A stretch of 64,000 nt of DNA from Spirodela intermedia (GCA_902729315.2 LR746265.1:7738392-7802391); one strand, 5' to 3'; numbered from the stretch's first letter, positions 1-11,402 are shown. The notes: generated by a model from the sequence alone, not told the origin. Numbers and translations: made by a program.

Positions 1-99
1 CACTACGCAGACAAGCTAGCCGACTACTTCAACTCGTCAGGAAGATTGGTCATTCGTCTGATTGTTCATGTTTTATCGGTCAGACAATGCTAACTGTAC

Positions 100-101
<2 letters not shown>

Positions 102-133
<32 letters not shown>

Positions 134-200
134 GAGAGAGATGAGAGAGAGGTGAGAGAGAGATGAGAGAGAGAGAGAGAGAGAGAGAGAAGTGGAGAGA

Positions 201-241
<41 letters not shown>

Positions 242-383
242 AGATGAGAGAGAGATGAGAGAGAGAGAGAGAGAGATGAGAGAGAGATGAGAGAGAGATG
301 AGAGAGAGATGAGAGAGAGATGAGAGAGAGAGAGAGAGAGATGAGAGAGAGAGATGAGAGAGAGATGAGAGAGAGAGAGAGAG
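102..383. repeat. GA-rich microsatellite
   Basis: A tract of almost pure GA repeats is interrupted at intervals by GATGA and GGTGA. The interruptions recur, which gives a higher-order pattern (GAGAGAGAT units). It lies directly before a GC-rich island with an ATG at 385, a position where plant genes often carry a GA/CT 5' leader. Confidence 0.95.
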
Positions 384-384
384 T

Positions 385-950
385 ATGGAGGGGATGAAGT
401 TACAGGGATTGGTGAGTTACTGCGGCAAGGTGAGGCGCCGGAGACAGTGCGCGGCGCTGGCGAAGGAGGAGGAGACAGCCGCCGTGCACAGGCATCCGAG
501 TAGCAGGAGCGGCGCCGCGAGCGCGAGGAGACTGCGGCGGCCGCGCAGGGCGGAGACACACTGGCGACCGGTGCTCGATCCGATACCGGAGGAGGAGGTC
601 TTCCCGAGGGAAGCGAGGCGGCGAATCCGACTGTTGCCGCTGCGAAGAGGAAGAGGCCTGGGAGACCCATCTCCTTGGCGGCCGCAATGGCGGGGGTGCG
701 CTTCTGGTTCAGAAGGTCATCATCTCTTCTCGCTCTCCAGTTTCCTCCTCTATCTCTCTCATCGTTCCGTGGATCTCGAGGACGATCTCTTATCCTTCTT
801 CTCCGCAACCAACACAGGGATATCGGCGGTGAATCGGCCTTCCCGACTTCCGTTCCCTGGACCATGACATTCTGAGCCACACAGCAAATGGAAGACGAAG
901 CAGCAGGAGATGAACCGTCGAGAGGAAGTCCTGATCCAGCCTCCATTCTT
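385..950 (+). other. unresolved GC-rich coding-like island
   Basis: A 160-codon open frame starts at the ATG just after the GA tract and ends at 867. It is rich in Arg, Ala and Glu and has mostly G or C at third codon positions over its first 90 codons. I recognise no domain. A second frame starting at 675/687 gives a short Arg/Ser/Leu-rich N-terminus resembling an organelle presequence, and the minus strand is also open. It could be a first exon (a GTGAGG donor-like site lies at about 430), a 5' leader or a decayed gene. Transcript data would be needed to choose. Confidence 0.25.
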
Positions 951-1739
951 CCTCTGCTTTCCTATTCTTCGTTTCCCCCTTATTTCCGCCAAAAAGCATG
1001 CGGCGTGCTGTATAGATCATGGCAAATCAGGCGCTGCTCAGGCTGATTTATGTCTTCTTCAACATTCCCATGAGCAGGTTGGTTTAAGATCTGACGTTCA
1101 TCGACATGGTACGCAAAATCTTCTAGTATCGTTCATTGACGTTCATCTTTAGAAATTATCATTGGACACTTAGTTTGCTTTTTTCTTCATAATTTTTGTC
1201 TCAGTAGGCCGACTGGTTTCTTAGTTGTTATAAGATGAGTAGACAAACTTGTTTGAATAGTTATTTTTATGCCCGAAAATGATCTCTAAAGATATTTATG
1301 ATGAAAACATACCAAATCCAAGATCCAAATCTTTAGATCTAGTCTAATTTGTTTTCAAAAATTTTGTTTCAGGCCTCAAAAATATTAAAACAAATCAAAA
1401 GAAGCAAAGATATGAGTTTAAGTATTATAAGAATAAAAAAATTTCAAGTTAAACCATTGGAAAAGAGGCGAATGAATCAACCCATAGAGTCATATACATA
1501 TCAGCGAGAGTAAGTGCCAAGGCTCTAAAATGGCTGCAAGATTCCGTCGGCAAAACCCCTATCACTAGTACTTGCATATCAAACAATAACTCTAAAGAAA
1601 GGAGTCACATTATGAATTGAGATCCTCTGTAGAATTGGGAGCCATAGACCAGGATGATGACCAGAATGTGTAGTACGTGAATATCCATATGCTGATTGTA
1701 GACAGAAGAAATCCAACCATCTCGTCCGAAATCCCATCT
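951..1739. other. AT-rich intergenic, nothing recognised
   Basis: From about 1140 base composition becomes AT-rich, with only short chance reading frames and no repeat or RNA gene that I recognise. Confidence 0.6.
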
Positions 1740-2215
1740 CTTCTAGATAAAATTTCCCTGGCTCCAATCAGTGCCACGAAAGAATTGGGGATGCGAAATG
1801 AAAGCAGCAACACAATCATTTAGGGGTAAAATATAAAGAGAAATGATGAAAACTACCAAGATACTCCTCGGAATGAGGTCAAACCCTGATGGGACTATGA
1901 AGCCATAATCGCCTCTATGAAATATGCATCGTACTGTGCAAATTCTCATCCATGCTCATTTCCAGCATGCAGTTCAGCTGGTGGTGGCGGAGTTCATCAA
2001 TGATCGTTCTCTGCGCAAGCGGATTCTCCTACCTGAGAAATGAATCTTCGACAATGCGTCGATCGGGACAAAGGAACTTACTAGCATAAAGGGAGATCTC
2101 CTCCTCCAGAGGCCAGAGAGATTCTCTGGATTTTTCCAGCTGAAGCCCTGCACTCTGAGCTCCGGCCAGTGTTTGAGAGGAGAAAGAGGAGTGGGAAAGG
2201 TACTAGCCACAATGG
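1740..2215 (-). repeat. lectin-downstream element, copy A (inverted)
   Basis: Read on the minus strand, this stretch matches the plus-strand stretch 11880-12300. Shared landmarks in the same order include GAGAATCTCTC, a GTAAGYTCC site, GATCGACG, AGCATGGATGAGAA, TTTCAT(A/G)GAGGCGAT and CATAGTCC. It lies downstream of lectin 1 just as the other copy lies downstream of lectin 2. No conserved reading frame is seen. A conserved GTAAG suggests an old 5' exon plus intron start of some unrelated gene. Confidence 0.7.
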
Positions 2216-3234
2216 GCCAGCCCAGCCGTGCTAAATGGGTAGTCTCTCACATCTTTCTCCCTATTCAATTATCTATCAACCTGTCTATGCCTATGTTTGT
2301 GGCACAAATTTCCATTCAACATTAGTTTATTCATTTCATGCATGAATATTGATTGTTTTATCCATGAGTTTCTCTTAATGTATAGCTTTTTGTCGATAAT
2401 CAATGGTCTATAGATCATACAAATTTATGATTCTAGTATGCGGAATTCACCAAATTATCTTTTACTGAATTTTTTTCATCATTAAAAAAGTTATACCTCT
2501 AAAACCTACAAAAAAAATGATCTCTGTCTATGAGAAATATGTACTCCTGTGTATGAGACTAAGAGTCCAACCTTCACCAGGTTAGGAACACAGCAGGAAC
2601 AATTCCAGAGCAATCCCCAAATAACGGAAGACTGGAGGACTTGGAGCCTTGGCATTTACTCTCGCTGGTATGTATATATCATAGATTGCTTGCTGAACAT
2701 GACTAGAAATATAGCACCTGATCTTCGTTTAAATCTCCATATATTGACATACTTGCTTATGTGCTGCATCATATCACATTGACTGAGATTCAGATATCCT
2801 TGTTATGTAATTAGCCACCATTTATTGGCAGTATGTTGCAATATATGCAATAAATGAAGTTTTGGTGGCACCCATTTTTATGGTTTCAATGATGGGTCGA
2901 TAATTTCGCAGATGTTATATGTAGACTTCAAAGTTCGTCTCCATGAGAGTACAAAGTTTAAATTGAAACATAGCTCAAAGTTTTGGATAAGAGACCTAGA
3001 ACATTGTCGAACATATTATATCTTGATTGAAGGTGTCTAGAACATGCTAGCCAGGGTCCCTTCTATGTTACATGTTATCATGCATAGCGTGGTCTTCGCT
3101 GGCTAAGAGGATGAGAGTAGACAAGAGAACTTAGGCACTCATAAGCACTGAGGTCTTATTTCTTCAGGCTCTCTGCAGGTAGTAGACATCATATATGATG
3201 TACCTGCTGATTATTTTAAGGTACTCACTATAGT
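2216..3234. other. lectin 1 3' flank, AT-rich
   Basis: The part nearest lectin 1 (about 3060-3234) resembles, on the minus strand, the sequence after the stop codons of lectins 2-4 (for example GAGCCTGAAGAAATAA and a TCTACTCTC stretch). The AATAAA found after lectins 3 and 4 is changed to AACATA here. The rest is AT-rich without recognised content. Confidence 0.5.
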
Positions 3235-3708
3235 TCAAGGGTTTTTGACCGCCGGAGCTGGCAGAGTGGAAGTCACATTCTTGCGGGGCGCTATGGTCAC
3301 CCCGGCACCAAAGACGTTGGTGCCTGTTGCCCAGATCGCGCGTGCTCCCTCGTAGATGACAACATTGCGATCAGGTTGGAGGATAAGGACGTAGTCTGCG
3401 ATGCCACCATTGGTGTTTGTCGCCCACACTGCACGGCTGCCGGTGTATATAACGAAGTTCCCATCGCTCTGCATTGTGGCACGGCAGTTCGTTCCCCTGC
3501 CGTTTGTACCGGAAGCCCACACGGCACCACCATCGTACAATACCAGGTTGCAGTCGCTCTGCATAGTGAAAACATAGTTGTTATAGTTCAAGGATTGGCG
3601 TTGGGTGAGGGTCTGTCCGCTACGAAGGGTGTTCCTGGCCGAGCATGGGGACGAGAGAAGACATAGGAGAATCAGTAGGGGGAGGGAAATCAGCTTTCTT
3701 GCCGCCAT
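3235..3708 (-). CDS. GNA-like mannose-binding lectin 1
   Basis: A 157-residue secreted lectin of the monocot mannose-binding (Galanthus nivalis agglutinin, B_lectin) family. Residues 1-24 form a signal peptide (Leu-rich core, cut expected after SPCSA). The beta-prism domain spans about 25-131 and carries three intact QxDxNxVxY mannose sites: QSDCNLVLY at 50-58, QSDGNFVIY at 80-88 and QPDRNVVIY at 111-119. C53 and C75 match the conserved disulfide. A 26-residue C-terminal tail with an NVT glycosylation sequon (N144) may be a vacuolar-sorting propeptide, as in related lectins. The gene is a single exon with a TATA box 89 bp upstream of the ATG. Known family members bind mannose on glycans and are linked to storage and defence; that role here is inferred. 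It is the inverted relative of lectin 2. Confidence 0.93.
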   Translation of the reverse strand: MAARKLISLPLLILLCLLSSPCSARNTLRSGQTLTQRQSLNYNNYVFTMQSDCNLVLYDGGAVWASGTNGRGTNCRATMQSDGNFVIYTGSRAVWATNTNGGIADYVLILQPDRNVVIYEGARAIWATGTNVFGAGVTIAPRKNVTSTLPAPAVKNP

Positions 3709-3796
3709 CGTCGCTTGCCCAGAGTCTCGGAAGGCAATGCTGCTCTCGTAGGAACTTAAAAAACTGGGGGTGCAAGAACATCATGAAAACGCTCTC

Positions 3797-3804
3797 TATT
3801 TATA
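3797..3804 (-). promoter_or_regulatory. TATA box of lectin 1
   Basis: TATAAATA on the minus strand, 89 bp before the ATG, followed by GAGAG as in lectin 3. In the aligned position where lectins 3 and 4 have CACGTG, this promoter has CACCAAG, so that G-box is lost. Confidence 0.75.
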
Positions 3805-4259
3805 AGGACATGTAGTCATCCGATGAGAGCTTGGTGTAATGGTTCATGACTTCATGACTAGTCCTCAGGTAAGAGAGGATCATGACGATTGGGTGGCAAA
3901 ATATTCGTCGAAGCCTGTCCACATTTAGTTGGCGGCAGATTCAATGAAGAAGCATTCAATGCGACTCGATTGACATGACGAATAGCGTCCTCTTTTACGT
4001 TCGCTTGGGCCACAGACTTTGATATCCCACCGATATGAGGCCGACATATCGATGCCAAATCACAAAGTGAAGGTACGACATGAAGTGGATTTATCTAGTT
4101 CCAGATGGACGGTCTGAAGAGAACCAGCTGGATTTTCTCATTCAGATGTTTTTTGGGGCGTCATTGCCTTCAATCATGCAATGTTTCTTTGATGACTTCT
4201 TCAAGAGATTTCAAGTTATGAAACCATTCAATACCGAGCATGTGGAGTTCACCAGGGAC

Positions 4260-4511
4260 CATGGACTTCAATGTTCTACCCATGATCAAGTCACATGCTA
4301 AAGCCATATGAGAAGGTAGGTAGATGCTGTGCATTGCTTTCCACACAGAACATCACACGTAGACGGTCACGAGATTTGAAGTCCACCATGGACCACCGAC
4401 TTCAATGTTCTACCCATGACCGAGTCACATACTAAACCCACATGAGATAGAGGTAGGAAGAAGTGGACACTGTGCATTGCTTTCCACCCAGAACATCACA
4501 CGTGGACGGTT
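4260..4511. repeat. tandem repeat (two units of about 127 bp) in lectin 1 promoter
   Basis: Two head-to-tail units share TTCAATGTTCTACCCATGA, GTGCATTGCTTTCCAC, CAGAACATCACACGT and GACGGT. The equivalent sequence occurs once upstream of lectin 3 (about 31695-31810) and in diverged form upstream of lectin 2. CACGTG at 4499-4504 lies in the second unit; the first has CACGTA. Confidence 0.8.
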
Positions 4512-4800
4512 TTTATGAAGTATACCAGGATACGAGCCTCTGTGCCACACACTTAGATGGTTGGATAGCTTTACATCGAGGTAATTATTTTTTTCGGTTG
4601 TGCATGAATCAATGTTTTAAAGAAAGATTGTAAATTTCATCTTAACTTACGACTTAATGCATCAGTTGAGCATTTTGACTATATATTTCGACCTCAAGCA
4701 TTTGAAACCCAGCCTTTTTAATGCCTAGTGCCAAGCAGATGCCAGCTACTTTAAAATCGGGGTAAATAAATCATTTCATAAATGGCAAGTATACTTGCCA

Positions 4801-6874
4801 GGAAGAAGAACTAAGATAAAAAAATATGAACTTGGTAAAAAAAAATTATTAAACTTTCAATAGGTCACAAATGTTGATGGCAATATATTGATTTTTGCTC
4901 TTAGTCCTTTTTTAGTAATGTTGAACGACTATTTTCTCTTCTGCAGGGTTTGTAAAAATAAAATAAGGTTGACATCAAAGGCTAGTAAAAGCTAAACTCT
5001 AACTTTTCTATTAGGCTTTTATGTTTAATATTACTAATAATCAGAAATGGAAAAATATAATCAGAATAGTAGCAAGAATAACTAACGAATTGAAATATAA
5101 CCCATAATTTTCAAAAAGTACCAACTAAACTCAAATAACCAAAAACCAAAGATATTTTTAATGAACTAGGGCTGACTTATCATTACTTATACAAGACCTA
5201 AGCATGCGACTGGAAATAGGTGTTGACTTCAAGATCTATTATCAGTCAAAATGGTTTTCATTCTAAAACCTATATATATGATGAATGAATGGATTAAATT
5301 ATATTGAATATTCATCATACACATTGTACACATGAAAGATCTATTCAATAGATGCTTGAAGTTAACTAAATAAACTCTTAGAGAAGTAATATTAATTATA
5401 TTTCAAATGTCCAGAAGGTACATTGAAAAATCTAGTTGATTCTCAAATTTTAAATGCTCGATTATGATGAAGTTACTCTTCAAGATAATTACCTTATTTA
5501 AACATTATTACTGTCAACGAGTGGGAAATTTTCCATTGACTAATGATTTCGGCATAAATCTTTACCTAGATCTTTGATGTAAAAACTTGATATGAGATTC
5601 TATCAGTATAATATATGTCATATTGTGCAAATTATTACTTTAAATAATTTCAGTTAAAAATAGTTGATCAAAACTGAACCACATGGATGACAATTTGGGA
5701 TTTTTCGAATATTATTGAATATAAATTTAATTATATTGGAAATTTGTTACTTCAATAGATGTGTTTTTCTTTATGTTTAAGATAAGACATTATTATTAAA
5801 CACAGTATAACAATTACAATTAGGTAAAGATATTAATGCTTAATGGTTTCATTTACTTATTTAACTTGATAAGATATCCAAGGATGCATTGTATTGATTC
5901 TCATTGGTTAAATTTCTCACAAATTTTAGAATTTTAAAAGTAAAAGAATGGCAAAAGTTTGGAAAGGTTGTGAATGAAGTTCCTCCTTAAATTTAGCCTC
6001 TATTCAATTACTAATTTATCTTGAACATTAATTTATCACATCTTTAGACTCTTGAATTTCTTTGTAACAAATTTAATGAAAATTAATTAAATGTAAAATT
6101 TTTGCCATTTTAGATGTTTGGTCTAGAGGTGAAAAGACATAAGGTTGAGAAGTAAAATTGGATTGAAATGTAAAATTCCCAAACTTGATTTGGAGACCAT
6201 TATGTTCACTTATCAGATAACTTAACTTCTATTAGAGAAAACAAAAGTCAAGCATAATTATTTTCATGTTCATTGAATATCCTGACATATTAAAATTTTC
6301 AATTTTTCTGAAAAAAGTCTCAATGATATTGTTATTATATTGTAAGGAATTGACTTATAATTAAATATTTACATAATCACTAAAGGGAGATATACCACTA
6401 TTGGTCGTTCTAATCAAAATGACCAAATTTTTGTTATATAAGTGATAACACTCAAATTTTATGTGATAAAAAGTTAAAATGGTATAATAATAATCTCTAT
6501 TTATGATTGAATGCACATATTTTAATTATAATACATTTTACTTGTGCTGAAATACTATATAGAAAATTCATGATTAAACTTGCATTTTGGATGAATTTAC
6601 TTTGATATTTTAATCTTATGTGATAATGCAATCATCTAAGGTTTATTACCTTTAGAGTATAGACTTATCAGCTACTCTTTGTCCTATACCACTTGTGTTC
6701 ATATTTAAAGGCGCTATGTTCACCTAAATCATTCTAATCCTTTATATTTTTCAGCTAATCTTGAAACATTTTAGACAGCATTTTTCTCTATGACATAAAA
6801 ATTACCTCTACTTGATTGATCTCTGACACACCATGGTCTGCTTTGAACCTTCATTGCATCCCACTAGACACCCT
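4801..6874. other. AT-rich intergenic, nothing recognised
   Basis: About 2 kb of strongly AT-rich DNA with stops in all frames and no recognisable gene, RNA or intact mobile element. Confidence 0.6.
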
Positions 6875-7370
6875 TCTGGTTAGTTCACTGATTAACTTCT
6901 TATATATGACGAATGCTCGATCAGATGCTTCAATCATTAACTTTCTTCATCTAACTACTGAAAATTTTAAGAGAGAATTTTTTTAAGTGTGGGACGCTCT
7001 GTCGATACATTCTACTTTTTTAAAGCGGAGGTTTATTATTCATCTTCGTGCTTGACATTGAACTTTGTTTGCATCTTAAAAGAAACTATTCTGGGAACAT
7101 GTAGAGGCCATTTTGTGTACAGAGTAGCTCCTCCTCTCTCCGGTCTCATTTCCAGATCTGTATACTGATGTACGGCGAGAGAGAGAGAGAGAGAGAGAGA
7201 TGCATGGTCATGACGCAGCCATGTAGTAAGAGAATACGTACTTCGGGCTTCTGGGCCACCTTTGTTGGGCTTGATTTGGTTCTGCCTAAAACAAGAACGA
7301 TCAGCCCAAATAGCCATTCAGGCTTGGCCCTTTGACATCGCTAACGCAGAGGCAGTGATATTTCGGGCTT
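6875..7370 (+). repeat. orphan copy of lectin-downstream DNA
   Basis: The left part (6880-7130) matches 12300-12570, sharing GTTCA(C/T)TGAT, CTTCTTATATATGA, GGTTTATTATT and AGGCCATTTTGTGT in order. The right part (7285-7350) matches 29940-30000, sharing GATCAGCCCA, AGGCTTGG and TTGACA(C/T)CGCTAAC. No lectin gene is attached to this copy, so it is a fragment of a further duplication block. Confidence 0.7.
7177..7200. repeat. (GA)n microsatellite
   Basis: About 12 GA units. A similar tract at 29822-29855 sits at the same relative place before the shared GATCAGCCC sequence, so it probably predates the duplication. Confidence 0.9.
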
Positions 7371-7501
7371 GTAATGAGCCTAGGTAATGAGCCACATAAA
7401 GTTCAACTCTGGCCCACCCCTATAGGGCGGAGGGGTGAGTATGCGGCTGATTAATCGAAATGTGCGGAGGGACATAAAAGATGAACGAGTTTCCCACCGA
7501 G

Positions 7502-7546
7502 ACTTGTTAAAAGATCAGGCTTTTGAGCCTCGATCTTTTAACAAGT
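7502..7546. other. strong hairpin (inverted repeat)
   Basis: A perfect 15-bp arm (ACTTGTTAAAAGATC) pairs with its complement at 7532-7546. Inside it, AGGCT pairs with AGCCT around a TTTG loop with a single bulged C. The stem has 20 pairs and a 4-base loop. No G/C-rich terminator or tRNA context is present. It may be a small foldback element, a protein site or a folded RNA. Confidence 0.8.
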
Positions 7547-7549
7547 TCA

Positions 7550-8839
7550 ACTTTGCTTGGATTATTGATTATGTTGAATGACAACTTATACTTATAAGAT
7601 ATAATTTGAATTGATAACTTTTGGGTATATACATAAGTAGTTAATGGTCTTTAATATTTTATTTTTCCTAGAAGATATCCAAACATATCAATAACATATC
7701 ATATTAATTTCTGACCAGTCGAATTTTAATTAGTTTTAGAATTTAAAATCGAGAGTTAGAAACAAATAAGGGAAGTCTCTAAATATGAATTCAGTATAAA
7801 TACAATGTCTCACTGATGATTAATTAGTTTATATAGTCACTTCTAACCTTTCTGCCATCTGGATCTTCCTGAAATCTTTGTTGAGAAATTTATGAGATTT
7901 TTAGCAGTCATAGAAATTTAGTCAAACTGTAAGAAGCCACCGATTGAGGAGAAAAATTAAATTGATTCAAGTTCAATTTTTCACGCTTCTCATCAAATTT
8001 CAAACGTACTGCATGCCAATGTCATTATTTAGAAATAATTATGCTGAAATTCTTCAGTAGCTTTGTGAGAAAAAAATGTCGTTAAATGTAGATATAAACA
8101 CTCAAGTGAGTTGATCATTGTAATGAGAAGAGGATCTCTTAGAGTCATAAATCTAGAAGATAAATTCAAAGAAAAATTCTATAGGATCTTAGCTCTTGAC
8201 CATCAAGTTATATACTATATATATGGTGTATAGGAATGCACGAACATAATATATAAGGGTTTGGACAGAGCAAAGAAGATCAAGATCTTAGGTATAGTTC
8301 ATCAAATTTCTTGAATCCCCTTTTTGATGAATCTAGCATAAAATCTAGCAGTATCTATATAAATTTAGGAATTTTTTCCCTAGTTGAAACATAGGACATA
8401 TCTAGTTCTTTTTCTAGTACCTAGAAAATGCACTTTGATACTATACAAGTGATGTAGATCACCACCAAAAGAATCAAGAAAAACCCAAGACAACATGGAC
8501 TATATGTTGATTCATAGGATATTAAAGTTTTACACTTTACTTTCATGGATCTTTTTTTTCCCTAATGTAATGTTTAAGGACAATGATACTTAATTTTAGC
8601 CTATTTAAAAGCCTTACTGTTGTAACATTGGGAGCACCATGAATAATTCAATTTTTCTCTCTTTGTGAGTTTTCTTTTGCTTGAAAATAGAAGAAACCTT
8701 CATGGATTTGAAGGAATTATTTTGCATTAAAACCTTTCTCTACTGATGAATAAACGCATTACATACTAGAGCATAGCATCTTTTTCAGTTAGTACTCTTC
8801 AATGAAAATGAATTGCTATGACCCAAGAGAAACTTTTGA
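7550..8839. other. AT-rich intergenic, nothing recognised
   Basis: AT-rich sequence without a supported gene. Confidence 0.6.
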
Positions 8840-10830
8840 ATCGTCCCTTACATACCATCAAACCATCAAACTAAGGGATCATAGAATTTCACAAGTCATG
8901 AAGTATTAAATTCTTTGTAAAGAAATTGCAAAATTTTATGATTATAGTAAAGCATTCAAACTAACCCATATATTCTCACCATTTATTTGAATGGCATGAG
9001 AAGTAGAAGCTAATAAAGAGTACCTCAAAATATGAATTTTAAGCAAAAGATTCACCAGTGTAAGTTGAACATGATGTTTGAACTAGTTTTGTAGATGACC
9101 ACTTAAAGTATTGACGCTTTTCCTTCAAATGACTAAGAACGAGTTCAAGAACCTTTATCATGCAAGTATCGTACCCAATAAAATTTAAAATAATATATAT
9201 AATATGATCTACTTTTGGAATATGATAGAACTTTCACTTCATATGATCTTAATTTTATTACCATAGTTAAGTTAGGTACAAGTATTGAAAGACGAGCTCA
9301 AGTCTATTAAAGATAACTTGGGCACTTGGTTATTGAGTCAAGTTCGTACTTTTTGAAGACTGTAGGTTCTGATTTATATTGTAATGTTAGTTAATTTGAT
9401 TAGTAGTCTTATTATCATTGGGCATCTTCTCATGACAAATAATGGAAGTAATATGGAAAAGGGAGAGTTCAGATGTTTCTAGCCCTTGAGGTCAATCTCA
9501 TGTTATTATTGCCAAACCATGTAATGAAAAAAAAGGTTTTTCCACATTACTCAAATAATTAATTGTAAATATGAATATATTTACAATAACACTACTGATG
9601 TATTCTGTCTAATTCATGTCAGTTTATCTAATTTATTTCTTCTTTCTAGCAAAGTATACTTGCCATTTATGAAGAGACCACTTTACTACTGTAAAATAGT
9701 AGGCATCTGCTTGTCACTAAGCATTAAAAAGGCTGAAATTTTCAAATGGTTCACGCAATTCATGTTCTAATTTCAGAGAAAACTTAGAAGCTTTCTTTAG
9801 GGCATTAATTGGTGGAAGAAAATTTATAATTTCGCATTTAAACCTTCCATATCTAATTGTAGCTGTACGCCACTTCGGCTTCTGCCTAAAATATCTCAGT
9901 ATATTTGACTACTGGGATATTCTGAGCGGCGAGTAGTGCACACAGCATCCACTTCTTCCGACCTACTTTACTGTATGGCTATCCATGATCCTGATTGGAC
10001 TTCAAAGCTCGTCAGTCTTATGGCTTTACTGTATGTGTAGAAGTCCATGAGCTACAGTGAACTTCAATACTCAAAAATTCCATGTATTCGGTATCTCTAA
10101 AGATTCCACATTTTCTAAATACATAAAATTTATTTCAAGAATCATTTCAAGATTGAAGGCAAAGACTTCCCAAAAGTCACTACGAGAAAAAATTTAGCTG
10201 GTTCTCTTCACATATCCAGAACTCTAAAGATCCACTTAATTGTAATTCCTATCAATTATATGGTGATATAAAGGATAGGTAATGCTATGTATTGCTATGG
10301 GCGAGAAACTAGTTTAGGTATTCCACCTCCGCCTGTACCAACTACTGCAACTTCTTATTTGTTTCTAATTACTACTTTTTTCTGAGTTTCAGTTTTACTA
10401 TTATTCCACCTGAATTTAATGAGATTGATATACTCCAAGGTAATGAGCAGTAAATCCGATAACGAAAACGTGAGATATTAGCATGATCAAAACTTTATAT
10501 TGACGATATTCTTCTTTGCAAGGTGACTTATGGCTGCCACTTACATCGGTGATCTTTTAGTCTTCAGCTTGTAATTTGGCACTGATATCTGGGTTTCTCA
10601 CAGATGGGATATCGAAGTTTGGGGCTCAGGTGAACAGAAACGGCGAGAATATTCGTCATGTGCATTAACTAGAATTGAATGCTTTTTCTTCATTGAATTG
10701 CCAAATAAATGTGGATACTATTTCATCTTTCTGCCACCCACTTGTTCTTATCTTTTCACTTGCATGACGACTAGCCGTGAACAACATTACGCCACTTGCA
10801 AGTTCGCGTCGGAAGTCACCATGTCTTTCG
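8840..10830 (+). repeat. lectin duplication block B, upstream part
   Basis: Ordered matches to the upstream region of lectin 3: 8940-9110 resembles 30840-30960 and also 55980-56170; 9270-9440 resembles 31110-31230; 9640-9840 resembles 31450-31690; 9930-10070 resembles 31720-31830; 10450-10660 resembles 32400-32580. The order is kept with small gaps, so about 2 kb upstream of the lectins was copied as one block. Confidence 0.75.
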
Positions 10831-10839
10831 TATAAAATA
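10831..10839 (+). promoter_or_regulatory. TATA box of lectin 2
   Basis: TATAAAATA, 92 bp before the chosen ATG, the same spacing as in the other lectins. The aligned G-box position reads CCACTTGC (about 10792-10799) rather than CCACGTGC, so the CACGTG core is broken by one base. Confidence 0.75.
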
Positions 10840-10922
10840 GATGGCCTATGCATGATCTTGTTGCACCCAGTTCCTGTTCAAACGATAGCAGCATTGTCTT
10901 TTGGGACTTGTGGGCAGCAAAG

Positions 10923-11402
10923 ATGGTGGCGAGAAACATCATTTCCCTCCTCCTACTGATCCTTCCATTTCTTCTCTTGTCTCCATGCTCGGCCAAGAGC
11001 GAGCTTGACGGCGGAGAGAGTCTCGTCGCCCCCGGATACCTGGAAAATGGCAGATTCACTCTCCGTATGCAGCTCAACTGCAACCTAGTGTTGCGGTACG
11101 ATAGCGTTGTCGTGTGGTGTTCCGGTACAGCTGGCAGGGGAACGGATTGCAGAGCCACAATGCAGAGAAATGGGAACTTCGTTATACGAAGTGGCAGCAC
11201 TAAAGTGTGGGAGACCAACTCCGCCGGTGCCATCGGAACTTACGTCCTTGTCCTCAAAGATAACGGCAATCTTGTCATCTATAAGGGCCAAGGGCAAATA
11301 ATCTGGGAAAGAGGCACTAGGGCCTGTACTGCTGTGCCGACCATGGCACCCCTTAAGAACGCGTCCTCCATTCCTGCAGATGTTGCGACTATAAAGCCAT
11401 AA
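10923..11402 (+). CDS. GNA-like lectin 2 with altered mannose sites
   Basis: A 159-residue secreted member of the same family. An in-frame ATG at 10848 exists, but the one at 10923 starts a clean signal peptide (to about residue 24, SPCSA) equivalent to the other copies. The beta-prism fold is recognisable throughout and C53/C76 are kept. Each of the three mannose motifs is changed: QLNCNLVLR (D to N, Y to R), QRNGNFVIR (D to N, Y to R) and KDNGNLVIY (Q to K, D to N). Classical mannose binding is therefore predicted to be weak or lost, though the frame is intact. Two further cysteines occur (C66 and one near residue 134). The 3' flank resembles those of lectins 3 and 4, but the AATAAA is lost. 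Binding another ligand or drift towards a pseudogene are both possible. Confidence 0.9.
   Translation: MVARNIISLLLLILPFLLLSPCSAKSELDGGESLVAPGYLENGRFTLRMQLNCNLVLRYDSVVVWCSGTAGRGTDCRATMQRNGNFVIRSGSTKVWETNSAGAIGTYVLVLKDNGNLVIYKGQGQIIWERGTRACTAVPTMAPLKNASSIPADVATIKP

Larger units (their letters stand above)
3060..4800 (-). repeat. lectin duplication block A
   Basis: Gene plus flanks are homologous to the other lectin blocks. The distal end (4680-4800, minus strand) contains AAGTATACTTGCCATTTATG and TAGCTGGCATCTGCTTG followed by AAAAAGGCTG. The same landmarks stand upstream of lectin 2 (about 9650-9740) and lectin 3 (about 31460-31560) in the same order, so at least 1 kb of promoter was duplicated with the gene. 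Confidence 0.75.

Noticed and set aside
80-946. 288-codon minus-strand open frame over the GA tract
   Set aside because: Its C-terminal third is Ser/Leu repeats from the microsatellite and the rest has no recognisable domain; treated as a composition shadow.
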